The position numbers and the translations under genes are program-made. The notes beneath the pieces were generated by a model. That model was not told the DNA's origin. It was given only the letters and a program-made list of their open reading frames with translations, and made no database searches. Of a stretch of DNA of 64,000 nucleotides, positions 50,934 to 60,129 are shown in pieces. Every line of letters begins with the position of its first letter. Positions within the stretch are counted from its first letter, which is position 1. The stretch lies in NCBI RefSeq assembly GCF_947492965.1, contig NZ_CANLOZ010000003.1:248001-312000 (forward strand), read 5' to 3'. Source of the stretch: an uncultured Aquimarina sp. Its GTDB lineage: Bacteria; Bacteroidota; Bacteroidia; Flavobacteriales; Flavobacteriaceae.

Positions 50934-52402
50934 AGTTTAGAGGTAACAGATTTAAAGAATACAAATCCAAAACCAAGAAATAACATGATATGAAACAGGA
51001 ATAATCCAAAGTCCTGTAGTTTGAATGCACTGTATAAGGCAAAAGCAAAATAGCACATTAATAAGGCTTCAATAATGGTGTTACCAGAGATATTCTTATT
51101 TATATATTTGTTTCCTTTCCAAGAATCTTTTAAAGAATTAATGTTGAATTTTGGAGTTCTAACAAATTCGCTCTTCTTTCCGAAATGACCTTCTAGAACA
51201 GCCATGGAGTTATGAACGGAGAATCCCATAGCAATAGAGAAGAACGTAAAAAACATCTTTACATATTCTATGAAGTTCCAAAAGCCTCCATTATGAATCT
51301 TTTTGAACGTATGCCAATAACAAAAGAAGAATATCACTGTACTCAATGCAAAGAAGGCGATTACATTAAAATACCAGCTAAACATAGGATTACTGTTTTT
51401 AATATACATTACAGGTACACTAAGTACTGCAACTAGTAATACTAATAAAAACATACTACTATTCAGTAAATGAAAGAAACTATGAAACTTAGTTTTAAAA
51501 GGTACTGTCTTGTCTTTTAATAACTTCCAATATAGTTTTTGGAAATTTTCTGCCGCTCCTTTATTCCATCTAAATTGCTGAGAACGTGCAGCACTTATAA
51601 CTACAGGTAATTCTGCAGGAGTTTCAACATCTTCCAAATATTTAAACTTCCACTTTTTTAATTGGGCTCGATAACTTAAGTCGAGATCTTCAGTAAGTGT
51701 ATCTCCTTGCCAGTTTCCTGAATCTTCAATACACGTTTTTCTCCAAACTCCAGCAGTTCCGTTAAAATTGATGAAATGGTCCTTAAAATTACGTCCTACC
51801 TGTTCCATAGTAAAATGAAAATCCAAAGCAAAAGCTTGTATTTTGGTAAGAATAGAATAATCTCTATTAATATGTCCCCATCGTGTCTGTACTACACCAA
51901 TATTGTTATCTTTGAAATAAGGAATCGTTTGAAGTAACCATTTACTTCCTGGAAGGAAATCGGCATCAAAAATAGCAATAAACTCTCCTTTAGCGATCTT
52001 GAGTCCTTCTTTTAGAGCACCAGCTTTAAAACCAGTTCTGTCTTCTCTACGAATATGTTGAATGTCTAATCCGGTTTTTTGTAATTTTTCGATATGAGCA
52101 GCGGTCGTATGAACCGACTCGTCTGTAGAATCGTCCAATACCTGTATTTCTAATTTGTCCTTTGGATATTCTAATAAAGAGATATTATCCAACAAACGCT
52201 CCATTACATATAATTCGTTGTAAACAGGAAGTTGAACCGTAACGTAAGGCGTTTCATCTTTTTTAGAAAGATCAAAAGTAGGTGACTTATCATCTAATTT
52301 ACGGGATTTGAGATAGTTGAAAAGTAAGTTCAACTGAGCCAAACTGTATAAGAAAATGATAAGTAGTGCTAACGTGTAAATAACGATGATTGCAATATCC
52401 AT
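50930..52402 (-). CDS. Cellulose-synthase-like family 2 glycosyltransferase
   Basis: 490 residues. One N-terminal membrane helix, a GT2 domain with VQVLDDSTDES-type UDP-binding, FDADFLPG (DxD), TEDLDLSYR (acceptor TED) and QQFRWNKG (the QxxRW of processive synthases), then three to four C-terminal helices. Likely a processive or polymer-forming beta-glycosyltransferase in the inner membrane; the polymer is unknown. One-base overlap with the upstream gene and 4 with the downstream. Confidence 0.88.
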   Translation of the reverse strand: MDIAIIVIYTLALLIIFLYSLAQLNLLFNYLKSRKLDDKSPTFDLSKKDETPYVTVQLPVYNELYVMERLLDNISLLEYPKDKLEIQVLDDSTDESVHTTAAHIEKLQKTGLDIQHIRREDRTGFKAGALKEGLKIAKGEFIAIFDADFLPGSKWLLQTIPYFKDNNIGVVQTRWGHINRDYSILTKIQAFALDFHFTMEQVGRNFKDHFINFNGTAGVWRKTCIEDSGNWQGDTLTEDLDLSYRAQLKKWKFKYLEDVETPAELPVVISAARSQQFRWNKGAAENFQKLYWKLLKDKTVPFKTKFHSFFHLLNSSMFLLVLLVAVLSVPVMYIKNSNPMFSWYFNVIAFFALSTVIFFFCYWHTFKKIHNGGFWNFIEYVKMFFTFFSIAMGFSVHNSMAVLEGHFGKKSEFVRTPKFNINSLKDSWKGNKYINKNISGNTIIEALLMCYFAFALYSAFKLQDFGLFLFHIMLFLGFGFVFFKSVTSKL

Positions 52403-53094
52403 TACGCAAAGCTATATTTAAAAATCCAACTTAAAATCTTAACGCCTGCAAAGATAGCACCTTTTATGGTTCCTGAAACTTTTGAGACACCTATTCTCTT
52501 TTTGTATCTTACTGGAACTTCTGTATAAGAAAACTGTTTTTTTATTGCTTTTAACTGCATTTCCACAGTCCATCCATAGGTTTTGTCTTGCATATTTAAT
52601 TCTAGAAGTTTGTCGTATTTGATAGCTCTAAAAGGCCCTAGATCTGTAAATTTTGCTCCAAAAAATAATCTCATCAAGCTGGTTGCTAGCCAATTTCCAA
52701 AAATCTGAGGAATAGTCATGGATCCAGACTCTCTTAATTTTTTATCTCTAGCACCTATCACCATGTCTATATCTCGATGTATTATAGGATCGATAATTTT
52801 TAATAATTCTTCCGGATAATCGCTATAATCTCCATCTAAGAATACGATAATTTCGGGAGTAATTTCTTGAGAGGCAATATGTGATAAACCTTTAAGACAA
52901 GCATAACCATATCCCATTTGTTCTTCTCTTAAGACCGTTGCCCCAGCTTTCTTAGCCACAGCTTCTGTGTTATCTGTAGAGTTATTACTTACAACTATAA
53001 TTTCAGAAACAACTTCGGGAATTTCACTAATTACGTGGCCTATAGAACCTTCTTCGTTGAAGGCTGGTATGATTACTTTAATTAAAGGATTCAT
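52402..53094 (-). CDS. Dpm1-like family 2 glycosyltransferase
   Basis: 230 residues, single GT2 domain: IIPAFNEEGSIGHVI, a VVSNNSTDNTE loop, DGDYSDYPEELLK (the metal DxD) and the acceptor-side segment FTDLGPFRAIKYDKL. The closest general type is dolichyl/polyprenyl-phosphate mannose synthase, which makes the lipid-linked sugar donor. There are no C-terminal membrane helices, which is seen in soluble bacterial members. Starts directly where the MORN gene stops. Confidence 0.85.
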   Translation of the reverse strand: MNPLIKVIIPAFNEEGSIGHVISEIPEVVSEIIVVSNNSTDNTEAVAKKAGATVLREEQMGYGYACLKGLSHIASQEITPEIIVFLDGDYSDYPEELLKIIDPIIHRDIDMVIGARDKKLRESGSMTIPQIFGNWLATSLMRLFFGAKFTDLGPFRAIKYDKLLELNMQDKTYGWTVEMQLKAIKKQFSYTEVPVRYKKRIGVSKVSGTIKGAIFAGVKILSWIFKYSFA

Positions 53095-53592
53095 TTATAA
53101 AGAAACATTGGGATTGTCTTTTCTAAAGCTAGAAACGTCTGTCCATTCTCCAATCTTTTGATTTTCAATATATTTTTCAGCTTTAAAGAGCTTGTTATTC
53201 TTGTATAAGAGACAATACCCATTTTTTTTGTTATTTCGATATTGGTACTTTCTTGTAACCTTATCTTTTTTATTATTCGTGGCAATATCGTAAATAATCC
53301 ACCATTTTTCGGCTTTATTGTTTATAAAGTGTCCTTCTTTTATTAGTTTCTTGTCAGAAGAATAGAAATACCAGTATCCTTCTTTTTGATTATTTCTGAA
53401 ATGCCCCTTCTCGGAAATATTTCCATTAGGATAATAATTATACCAATAAGCAGTTTTTTGATCTTGTACTTTCCAGCCTTCTGCTTTAAGAGCACCGCTT
53501 TCATAAAATTCTCTATGATATTCTTTTTTAGCAGGTATTTGAAACGAAAAAAGAAATATCGTAACAATTAAGTATGTCAGGTGTTTCATCAT
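53095..53592 (-). CDS. Secreted MORN-like (YwqK-type) repeat protein
   Basis: 165 residues. Signal-like N-terminus, then repeated beta motifs of the YwqK/MORN type: REFYESGALKAEGWKVQ, YWYNYYPNGNISEKGHF, EGYWYFYSSDKKLIKEGHF, NGYCLLYKNNKLFKAEKYI. The label antitoxin sometimes attached to this repeat family has no support here; no toxin partner is seen. First gene of the glycosyltransferase operon, with a zero-base gap to the GT2 gene. Confidence 0.75.
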   Translation of the reverse strand: MMKHLTYLIVTIFLFSFQIPAKKEYHREFYESGALKAEGWKVQDQKTAYWYNYYPNGNISEKGHFRNNQKEGYWYFYSSDKKLIKEGHFINNKAEKWWIIYDIATNNKKDKVTRKYQYRNNKKNGYCLLYKNNKLFKAEKYIENQKIGEWTDVSSFRKDNPNVSL

Positions 53593-53743
53593 TATAAGCG
53601 TTGGTTAGGGGCTTAGACGAAAAGCTTTAGCTATACCTACAAAATATTTTTAAAAAATAAGAGAGGCGTAGTTTTTGTAAGTAAAAAACTTACCTATTTT
53701 TGGATTTTTTTAAGAAAAAAATGCTTTTTGTCGATGTTTTAGG

Positions 53744-53751
53744 TATATTTG
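53744..53751 (+). promoter_or_regulatory. Possible -7 box before the first histidine kinase, next to a palindrome
   Basis: TATATTTG matches the -7 consensus, 55 bases before the ATG. ATTTGTCGACAAAT (53747-53760) is a perfect 14-base palindrome overlapping it. No TTTG lies at 19 bases, so the promoter is tentative. Confidence 0.4.
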
Positions 53752-53806
53752 TCGACAAATTAAAATACACATTTGCATTGTGTTAATGAAGTTTTAGCGG
53801 AAATTT

Positions 53807-55081
53807 ATGAAGTGGAATTTATCAAGGTTTATAAATACAAAGAAATATGACAGGATATTAGCTCCTTTCTTTTTTGTTATATTACCTGGTACTGCACTTC
53901 ATGGATATATGGAATATCTAAACACTGGGTTAAGCCAGTATTTTTTTAGAGATGTCATTAATGTGCTCATCTTGATCATGGGAATTGTAGTATTGAAGTT
54001 CTCTTTGATTAGTAAAAAACAATTAATAGTTATCTCGCTTTATACAATAAGATTCGCTATCGATTACACATTTATAATAGCCTATTTTGATCCTAATTTT
54101 GCATTTGAATATAATTTTATTCACGTACAGATGATTTTTGCTACGGTAATATTTGCTGCAGGAACGCTGATTCACTCTAAACATCTTTTCGTATTAAATA
54201 CAATCAACATTATATTCATAGTCATGTGCGCGCTAACCTATGGTAGCGATTATTCAATTTGGAGATTTGTCTTTTGTGCAGTGCTGGTATCCGGAGGTGG
54301 TTTTATTGCTTATGCTGGTAAGAAATTCGTTCAATCACTTTTCAAAAAAATAAAAGCAGCTAATATTTTGATAGAACGGCAAAATGCCGAATTAAAAAAA
54401 ATGAATGCTTCAAAAGATCAGTTATTTAGAATTATTGGACATGATCTTAAAACACCTTTTCATCAGTTAAATCTATTGGTAGAATTGATTACAGAAAGTA
54501 AAGATGAAAATGAACGCCAGCAATATGCTAATTTAATTAAAGAATCTGCTACCAAAGGAAGTGAGCTTTTAGAAGACTTATTAGACTGGGGAAAACAGAA
54601 TATGGATACTACTCAAGTTAGTTTAGAAGAAACTTCTATTGCTAAGGTAGTAGATAAAACTTTTGAGTTTTTTAAAGTTAAAAGTGGTGTCAAAGAAATT
54701 AAGCTGATCAATGAATTGCCAGAAAATATAAAGCTTAAAATTAGTCCATCTATGATGGAAACAGTTTTTAGAAATTTAATAGGTAATGCTATAAAGTTTT
54801 CTCATCCAAAATCTAACATCATCGTTAAATGCAGTATTAAAAATAACTATGTTGATATTTCTGTAGAGGATAGAGGAGTGGGAATTAGCTCTGATCAATT
54901 AAAAATATTACTCTCAGAAGATCAAGTGGTATCGACATCAGGTACGGCGAACGAGCAAGGTACGGGTTATGGACTTGGAATTGTAAAAAAGCTTGTTGAA
55001 AAACAAATGGGCTCTTTATCCATTAATAGCGAATTAGAAAAAGGTACAAAAGTAATTCTCACTTTCCCTATGGTGGCCTAA
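53807..55081 (+). CDS. Sensor histidine kinase, six-helix membrane sensor
   Basis: 424 residues. Residues 1-172 hold about six membrane helices and no recognised sensor domain. A coiled linker (180-200) leads to the H-box FRIIGHDLKTPF (H212), N-box NLIGNAIKFSHP, G1 VEDRGVGIS and G2 GTGYGLGIVKKLVE, a normal HATPase. No response regulator gene lies nearby, so it is an orphan kinase. It is a clear paralogue of the next gene, with the same layout and H position, so a tandem duplication is likely. Confidence 0.9.
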   Translation: MKWNLSRFINTKKYDRILAPFFFVILPGTALHGYMEYLNTGLSQYFFRDVINVLILIMGIVVLKFSLISKKQLIVISLYTIRFAIDYTFIIAYFDPNFAFEYNFIHVQMIFATVIFAAGTLIHSKHLFVLNTINIIFIVMCALTYGSDYSIWRFVFCAVLVSGGGFIAYAGKKFVQSLFKKIKAANILIERQNAELKKMNASKDQLFRIIGHDLKTPFHQLNLLVELITESKDENERQQYANLIKESATKGSELLEDLLDWGKQNMDTTQVSLEETSIAKVVDKTFEFFKVKSGVKEIKLINELPENIKLKISPSMMETVFRNLIGNAIKFSHPKSNIIVKCSIKNNYVDISVEDRGVGISSDQLKILLSEDQVVSTSGTANEQGTGYGLGIVKKLVEKQMGSLSINSELEKGTKVILTFPMVA

Positions 55082-55519
55082 TTTCTATTTCTTCATATAA
55101 GTAATCATAGTTTAGTATCTAAAAAACGCTTATTAATTTTCATATTATTGATTTCAATAGATTTTGCCTAATCAAAACTAGTAATACTGAGTTATGTTTT
55201 AAAATAGTGTATTTTACTTTCATATTTTCTTATTTGGGTGTTTTATTAAAAAAGAGATTTTCAATTATAGATGAAACTGTATGAAAAATTAAGACACATC
55301 TTTAAATGTATGTGTTTTTTAATGTAAATGTTTGTTTATTAGTATTTTGAGCTTGTTTTTAAGAGTAAATTTCTTACATTTTTATTTTTATTTAATCGAT
55401 GAAATACATGTTTATTAGGATGAAATACACAATTTATTTGGTTTTTTAATATAAACACATTATATTAGTGTCGTAATATTATCACAATCATCAAGGCTTT
55501 CTAATAAATTTAGAAGATT
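55082..55519. other. Intergenic region between two paralogous histidine kinases
   Basis: 438 bases with no gene seen. A weak 6-bp hairpin ACACAT...ATGTGT followed by six T (55294-55320) may terminate the first kinase. Two copies of GATGAAATACA (55398-55408 and 55419-55429), 21 bases apart, lie about 100 bases before the second kinase. Confidence 0.4.
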
Positions 55520-56797
55520 ATGAGTGTTTCGCCCCAAAAAACCAAAAGTCTTTTCAAATTTGATAAAGTTTTATTTACGACCCTCTTTATCGTAATGCCA
55601 GGAGTAATTCTAGATGCATTAGCGGAGTATTATAACGGAGGAGTGAGTTTATATTTTTATCGTGGTGTGGTAAATCTTATTATTGTGTCCATTGCCTTGG
55701 TATTATATATTACATCTCATATCAGAAAATCAACTTTATTAGGTACATCGGTATATTCAGTAGTGTTATTGATGATGTCAACCATGTTCTGGGCAGTTAA
55801 TGATCCAGCGTTTGCTATCGAATCTTTTTTTCTTAAAGTTGAAGTTATAGTATCATTATTACTTTTTGCGGTAGGTATGCTAGTACATTTTAGACATATC
55901 ATTTCATTACTGGTTTTTAATTTCATATTTATAGGTTTTTGTGCATTCCGATATCCAGAACTTCCATTGGTTCAGCTTGCTTTTTATGCAGTTATCGTAA
56001 GTGGTGGCGGATTAATGGCCTTTTTCTGTCAACGAATTTTGGTAAAACTATCTCGAGAGTTGAAAGAAGCGAACAGACTAATTAGTATAAAGAATGATAA
56101 GCTTAGAGAAATGAACCAATCTAAGGATGATCTATTTAGAATTATTGGACACGATTTAAGAACACCATTTTATCAATTAGAAGGGTTAATTGATATGGTA
56201 GATCAAGCTGAAAATGAACTGGAGAAGACAAAGATCAAAGCAATGATCAAAGAATCTGCGAGTAAAGGAAACCAATTGTTAGAGGATCTATTAGAATGGG
56301 GACATATGTACAAAGAACAATCTCAGGTATTGCTAGAAGATAAAGAAGTGTCAACGATTGTAGATAAAGTATTTAAGTTTTCGGATATGAAACGAAAACG
56401 TAAACAAATCAGCCTTATTAATAAGCTTCCAGAAGATTTAAAAATTACCATAAACCCTGCTATGATGGAAACTGTAATGAGAAATTTAATAGCCAATGCG
56501 ATTAAATTTTCTCATAGAGGTTCCTATATCATTGTAAAGTCAGAAAAAATGGAAGGTAAGATACGAATAGCGATAGAAGATAAAGGAGTAGGTATGGATA
56601 CTGATAGTCTATTTCGCCTATTCACAACAGATAAAAATAATTCTACAGCAGGAACAGAAAATGAAAAAGGAACTGGATTTGGTTTGAGTATAGCTAAAAA
56701 ACTTGTAGAAAAGCAGAATGGAGTTTTAGAGATCGAAAGTGAATATAATAAAGGAACCACAATTAATCTTTATTTTCCACATACAATGAGCGCTTAA
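55520..56797 (+). CDS. Sensor histidine kinase, paralogue of the preceding gene
   Basis: 425 residues, same plan as its neighbour: six membrane helices (about 18-172), then FRIIGHDLRTPFYQLE (H211), NLIANAIKFSHRGS, IEDKGVGMD and GTGFGLSIAKKLVE. The membrane parts of the two differ more than the kinase parts, suggesting different inputs into a similar output. Followed by a strong terminator. No response regulator partner in the window. Confidence 0.9.
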   Translation: MSVSPQKTKSLFKFDKVLFTTLFIVMPGVILDALAEYYNGGVSLYFYRGVVNLIIVSIALVLYITSHIRKSTLLGTSVYSVVLLMMSTMFWAVNDPAFAIESFFLKVEVIVSLLLFAVGMLVHFRHIISLLVFNFIFIGFCAFRYPELPLVQLAFYAVIVSGGGLMAFFCQRILVKLSRELKEANRLISIKNDKLREMNQSKDDLFRIIGHDLRTPFYQLEGLIDMVDQAENELEKTKIKAMIKESASKGNQLLEDLLEWGHMYKEQSQVLLEDKEVSTIVDKVFKFSDMKRKRKQISLINKLPEDLKITINPAMMETVMRNLIANAIKFSHRGSYIIVKSEKMEGKIRIAIEDKGVGMDTDSLFRLFTTDKNNSTAGTENEKGTGFGLSIAKKLVEKQNGVLEIESEYNKGTTINLYFPHTMSA

Positions 56798-56824
56798 TGA
56801 CTAAACCAAAAAAATACCATAACG

Positions 56825-56857
56825 AAAAAACAGCCTAAATAATAGGCTGTTTTTTTA
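56825..56857. terminator. Terminator between second kinase and ferredoxin gene
   Basis: Thirteen-bp stem AAAAAACAGCCTA / TAGGCTGTTTTTT with a five-base loop and seven T at the 3' side; A-rich on the other, so it works on both strands for these convergent genes. Confidence 0.88.
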
Positions 56858-56876
56858 TGACTACTAGTAATAATTA

Positions 56877-58514
56877 CTATTTATTATTTACATAATTCAT
56901 GAGATCAACATCATTTCCTAATAAGACATCGTTAGAGTTGATTCTACCTTCTAAACTATCATTTTCTAATTTCAAAACTCCTCTCGGACATACTGCAGAA
57001 CAAATTCCACATCCGACGCAGCTAGATCGTACAATGTTTTCACCTTTCTGAGCATACGCACGAACATCTATTCCTTGTTCACAATAGGTAGAACAGTTTC
57101 CGCAAGAAATACATTGACCACCATTGGTTGTGATTCTGAATTTAGAGAAAAGACGTTGTTGAATTCCCAGAATTCCTGCCATAGGACATCCCATGCGACA
57201 CCATATTCTATTACCGAGTATTGGATAAAATCCAGTTCCAATAACACCAGAGAAAATAGATCCAATACCAAAGCCATAGAAACTACGCAAACCATCAGCA
57301 AGTCCATATTCTTTTGTGTTTAACCCAAAAGACAAATAACTTGCGTTAATTTTTATGTTATTAATATCTACAAAAGCTAATAACACAAAGAACCCTAAGG
57401 TGATAACTAAAGATACTGTAGCTCCTATAAAAGCATCTTTTTTTAATTGGTCACGTTTCCAATACACAACTGCCGCAAATACAATAACTAAGAACGCTCC
57501 AGAGGATATAAGGAAACTATTTTTCGTAAACCAATATTTAGTACTATCATATCCAAGATAAGTAGAGATTACAGCTGTTGTAAAAATTACAGCAAATACA
57601 AGTACTGCATTAATCAACCAGCGTTCAATTTTCCATGCTTTAACACTTTTGTCAGATAACTGACGGAAGGCATCACCTGCAGTTTCTGCTAATCCACCAC
57701 AACCACATACCCAAGAACAATACCATCTTTTTCCGTATTTGTAAGTAAGCCAAGGAGAGATTACAAAAACCATTAGTACAGCAAGTATTAAAAAGAACAG
57801 TCCAATCGTTTGTGCGTTAATAAACTGATCCACTCTCCATTGATCAAAGGCATAATAATTTAATGGCCACATTAATTTTATATCATTATAAGGCAAAGAA
57901 AAATCATCTGAATTTAAACGTGCCATTAATTCTGGGATTACAAATGCAAATGCGGTTTGAAAAAACATTACACTAATTGTACGTAATTGCTCGTAGCGAT
58001 TATGTTTGTATTTCATCATAAATTTGATCCCAAATGCAATGATTGCAACGGTATATAAAGTTCCATATACAAACCATTCGCTCGCTTTTTCGTTCTTTAG
58101 GGCATAACTTAAGGGATCAAATAATCCAATCAATCCCGTATTAGCTCCATCAGCACCTTGCCCAAGACCTAAAAGCTCTGCATAAAAATATAAAACGATA
58201 TAAAAACCTGTTAAGAATACTCCTGCAATCCAAGCCAAAACCCCACGAGAAGACATGGATTTAAACCATACTCCATCATTCTTTATTCCTTCCAATTTTT
58301 TATCGTAAGCTCCTTTTGAAAAAACAATAATACCAGTGGTTAGTGCCACTAAGGATACCGTTAACCATAATGCTTGATTCGGTAGGTTAACATTAAAAGT
58401 TGCTAATAATAGGATTAAAAGTCCAGACATTCCAATAAGAACACCGATCTTTTGTATTGTATTTAGGCTTTTAGGTGGTTGTCCTGTTAAAGCCATATTT
58501 CTTTCTACTGCCAT
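56877..58514 (-). CDS. NapH/NosR-like membrane 4Fe-4S protein
   Basis: 545 residues. About ten membrane helices with two extra cysteine sites in loops (WYCSWVCGCGGLAETAGDAF and RIWCRMGCPMAGILGIQQ, the NapH/NosR-type CxxxC and CxxxCP motifs), then a C-terminal two-cluster ferredoxin: CISCGNCSTYC and CVGCGICSAVCPRG. It should shuttle electrons across or along the inner membrane. It starts 3 bases after the stop of an FAD-oxidoreductase gene, so the two are co-translated and probably form one redox module. The electron acceptor is not visible. Confidence 0.85.
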   Translation of the reverse strand: MAVERNMALTGQPPKSLNTIQKIGVLIGMSGLLILLLATFNVNLPNQALWLTVSLVALTTGIIVFSKGAYDKKLEGIKNDGVWFKSMSSRGVLAWIAGVFLTGFYIVLYFYAELLGLGQGADGANTGLIGLFDPLSYALKNEKASEWFVYGTLYTVAIIAFGIKFMMKYKHNRYEQLRTISVMFFQTAFAFVIPELMARLNSDDFSLPYNDIKLMWPLNYYAFDQWRVDQFINAQTIGLFFLILAVLMVFVISPWLTYKYGKRWYCSWVCGCGGLAETAGDAFRQLSDKSVKAWKIERWLINAVLVFAVIFTTAVISTYLGYDSTKYWFTKNSFLISSGAFLVIVFAAVVYWKRDQLKKDAFIGATVSLVITLGFFVLLAFVDINNIKINASYLSFGLNTKEYGLADGLRSFYGFGIGSIFSGVIGTGFYPILGNRIWCRMGCPMAGILGIQQRLFSKFRITTNGGQCISCGNCSTYCEQGIDVRAYAQKGENIVRSSCVGCGICSAVCPRGVLKLENDSLEGRINSNDVLLGNDVDLMNYVNNK

Positions 58515-58517
58515 GAT

Positions 58518-59819
58518 TTATGCGTTTACGGTTTGTTGCTTCTGAAAAGCGTTTAAAATATCTTTTTCGAAATGTTTGTAAAATTCAGGGTCAAAATTCG
58601 CTTCAGGAAGATGTTCCATTATGTAATCTACATCTCGTTTTTCTGTTAGCCATCGATCGAATACTTCATGGCGCATGCGAATTCCAAAAGTGTTAATTCC
58701 TAAAAACTCTCTCGTTTCTTTATGATAAGACACAGTTACACATTTGGTATCACTTTCATGTATCCAATGAAATTGTGCTTCATATTCTTTGGGTCTACCA
58801 AATACCCATCCATAAGTTTGGTATTCGATATCTAAAAATTTTGCGCTATTAAACCAATGTCCTGGTTTGTATTCTAACTTGTTTCCACATATGGTTTGCG
58901 CCACAGTTTCACCCATCATTCTACCGGTATACCATACAGCTTCGATTGGCCTTCTATTTCCAATAGCTTCATGCTGTTCTGCACAATCACCTATAGCGTA
59001 TATGTTTGGAATGCTAGTTTCCAAAAAACGATTCACTTTTACACCTCTTCCTAGTTCTATACCAGAATCTTTCAAAAAATCTACGTTTGGAGATACTCCA
59101 GCCGTTAAACCAACAACATTGCACTCAATTTCCTCACCAGTTTCTTGTATTACAATAGATTTTACTTTTCCATGATCATCAGCCTTTATTTCTTTCAGAT
59201 TTACACCTAAACGAAGATCAATATGATGATTCTTGATATGTCTATTAATCATTCCACTCTCTCCTGCAGGAAGCACACCATTCCAAAAGCTATCTTCTCT
59301 AACTAAGAACGTTACTGGAATACCTCTGGAATTTAGCATTTCGGCTAATTCAATTCCAATAAGTCCACCACCAACGATGACGGCTCTTTTACAAACTGTT
59401 TTATTAGGAGCATATTTTTCCAGATTTTCTAAGTCTTGTTTATGATACATTCCCATTACTCCATCCAGATCTTGACCAGGCCATCCAAATTTATTTGGTT
59501 TGGATCCCGTAGCTATGATGAGCTTATCATATTGCAGATTCTCTCCGTTTTCGAAGATTAATTGACTATTTTCATGATCTACTTTAGAAACAAATCCTTT
59601 CTTTAGTTCTATTCTATTTTTCTCCCAAAACCAGTTTTCATAGGGTTGTGTATGTTCAAATTTCATATGTCCCATGTATATATACATAAGAGCTGTACGG
59701 GAGAAAAAATAATCCGTCTCACCAGAGATCAGGGTAATCTTTTTATCAGACATTTTCCGGATGTGTCTTGCAGCTGTCACACCAGAAATTCCGTTGCCGA
59801 TTATTGCAATATGTTCCAT
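58518..59819 (-). CDS. FAD-dependent pyridine nucleotide-disulfide-type oxidoreductase
   Basis: 433 residues. FAD Rossmann loop AIIGNGISGVTAARHIRKM (near 5), NAD(P) loop VIVGGGLIGIELAEML (near 148), and the second FAD motif IYAIGDC (near 286). The middle and C-terminal parts fit nitrite-reductase-like or rubredoxin-reductase-like flavoproteins, but no redox-active CxxxxC is seen at the N-terminus. Tied to the ferredoxin membrane gene by a 3-base gap, suggesting NAD(P)H-to-quinone or NAD(P)H-to-acceptor electron flow. Confidence 0.85.
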   Translation of the reverse strand: MEHIAIIGNGISGVTAARHIRKMSDKKITLISGETDYFFSRTALMYIYMGHMKFEHTQPYENWFWEKNRIELKKGFVSKVDHENSQLIFENGENLQYDKLIIATGSKPNKFGWPGQDLDGVMGMYHKQDLENLEKYAPNKTVCKRAVIVGGGLIGIELAEMLNSRGIPVTFLVREDSFWNGVLPAGESGMINRHIKNHHIDLRLGVNLKEIKADDHGKVKSIVIQETGEEIECNVVGLTAGVSPNVDFLKDSGIELGRGVKVNRFLETSIPNIYAIGDCAEQHEAIGNRRPIEAVWYTGRMMGETVAQTICGNKLEYKPGHWFNSAKFLDIEYQTYGWVFGRPKEYEAQFHWIHESDTKCVTVSYHKETREFLGINTFGIRMRHEVFDRWLTEKRDVDYIMEHLPEANFDPEFYKHFEKDILNAFQKQQTVNA

Positions 59820-60129
59820 AGAGTTTTATGTTAGTTGATTTTAATTCTAGTTCTTAAAATGAAGCTTCTGTGCGTAAGTCGTATATAAATATAAGAACTT
59901 AAACAGCTTCAATAATTTAGAATTAATCTAAAAAGCTGAGGTTTTGTAAGTTTTCTTTTTGAATTCGAACGGCATTTACTTCACAAAACACAAGTGCACT
60001 TTCCGAATGGTTTTTTGAAAATAATTTGTAAGTAGCTCAGAAAGGCTTCGACTCAATGCCCGTTACCAAGGTAAATTATAAACTTAAATGTAAACACAAC
60101 TTCATATGTAAGAAGTAAAAAAAATAGTC
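59820..60129. other. Divergent intergenic region
   Basis: 310 bases, no gene supported. Contains a CTTCGACTCAATGCCCG stretch (60047-60063) that vaguely resembles flavobacterial REP-type sequences, but no palindrome is intact. Confidence 0.3.

Noticed and set aside
53095-53592. Antitoxin of a toxin-antitoxin pair (YwqK label)
   Set aside because: Only the repeat motif supports the label; the neighbours are glycosyltransferases and no toxin gene is seen.
60047-60063. REP-like sequence CTTCGACTCAATGCCCG
   Set aside because: Only half of a palindrome remains and no second copy is in the window.
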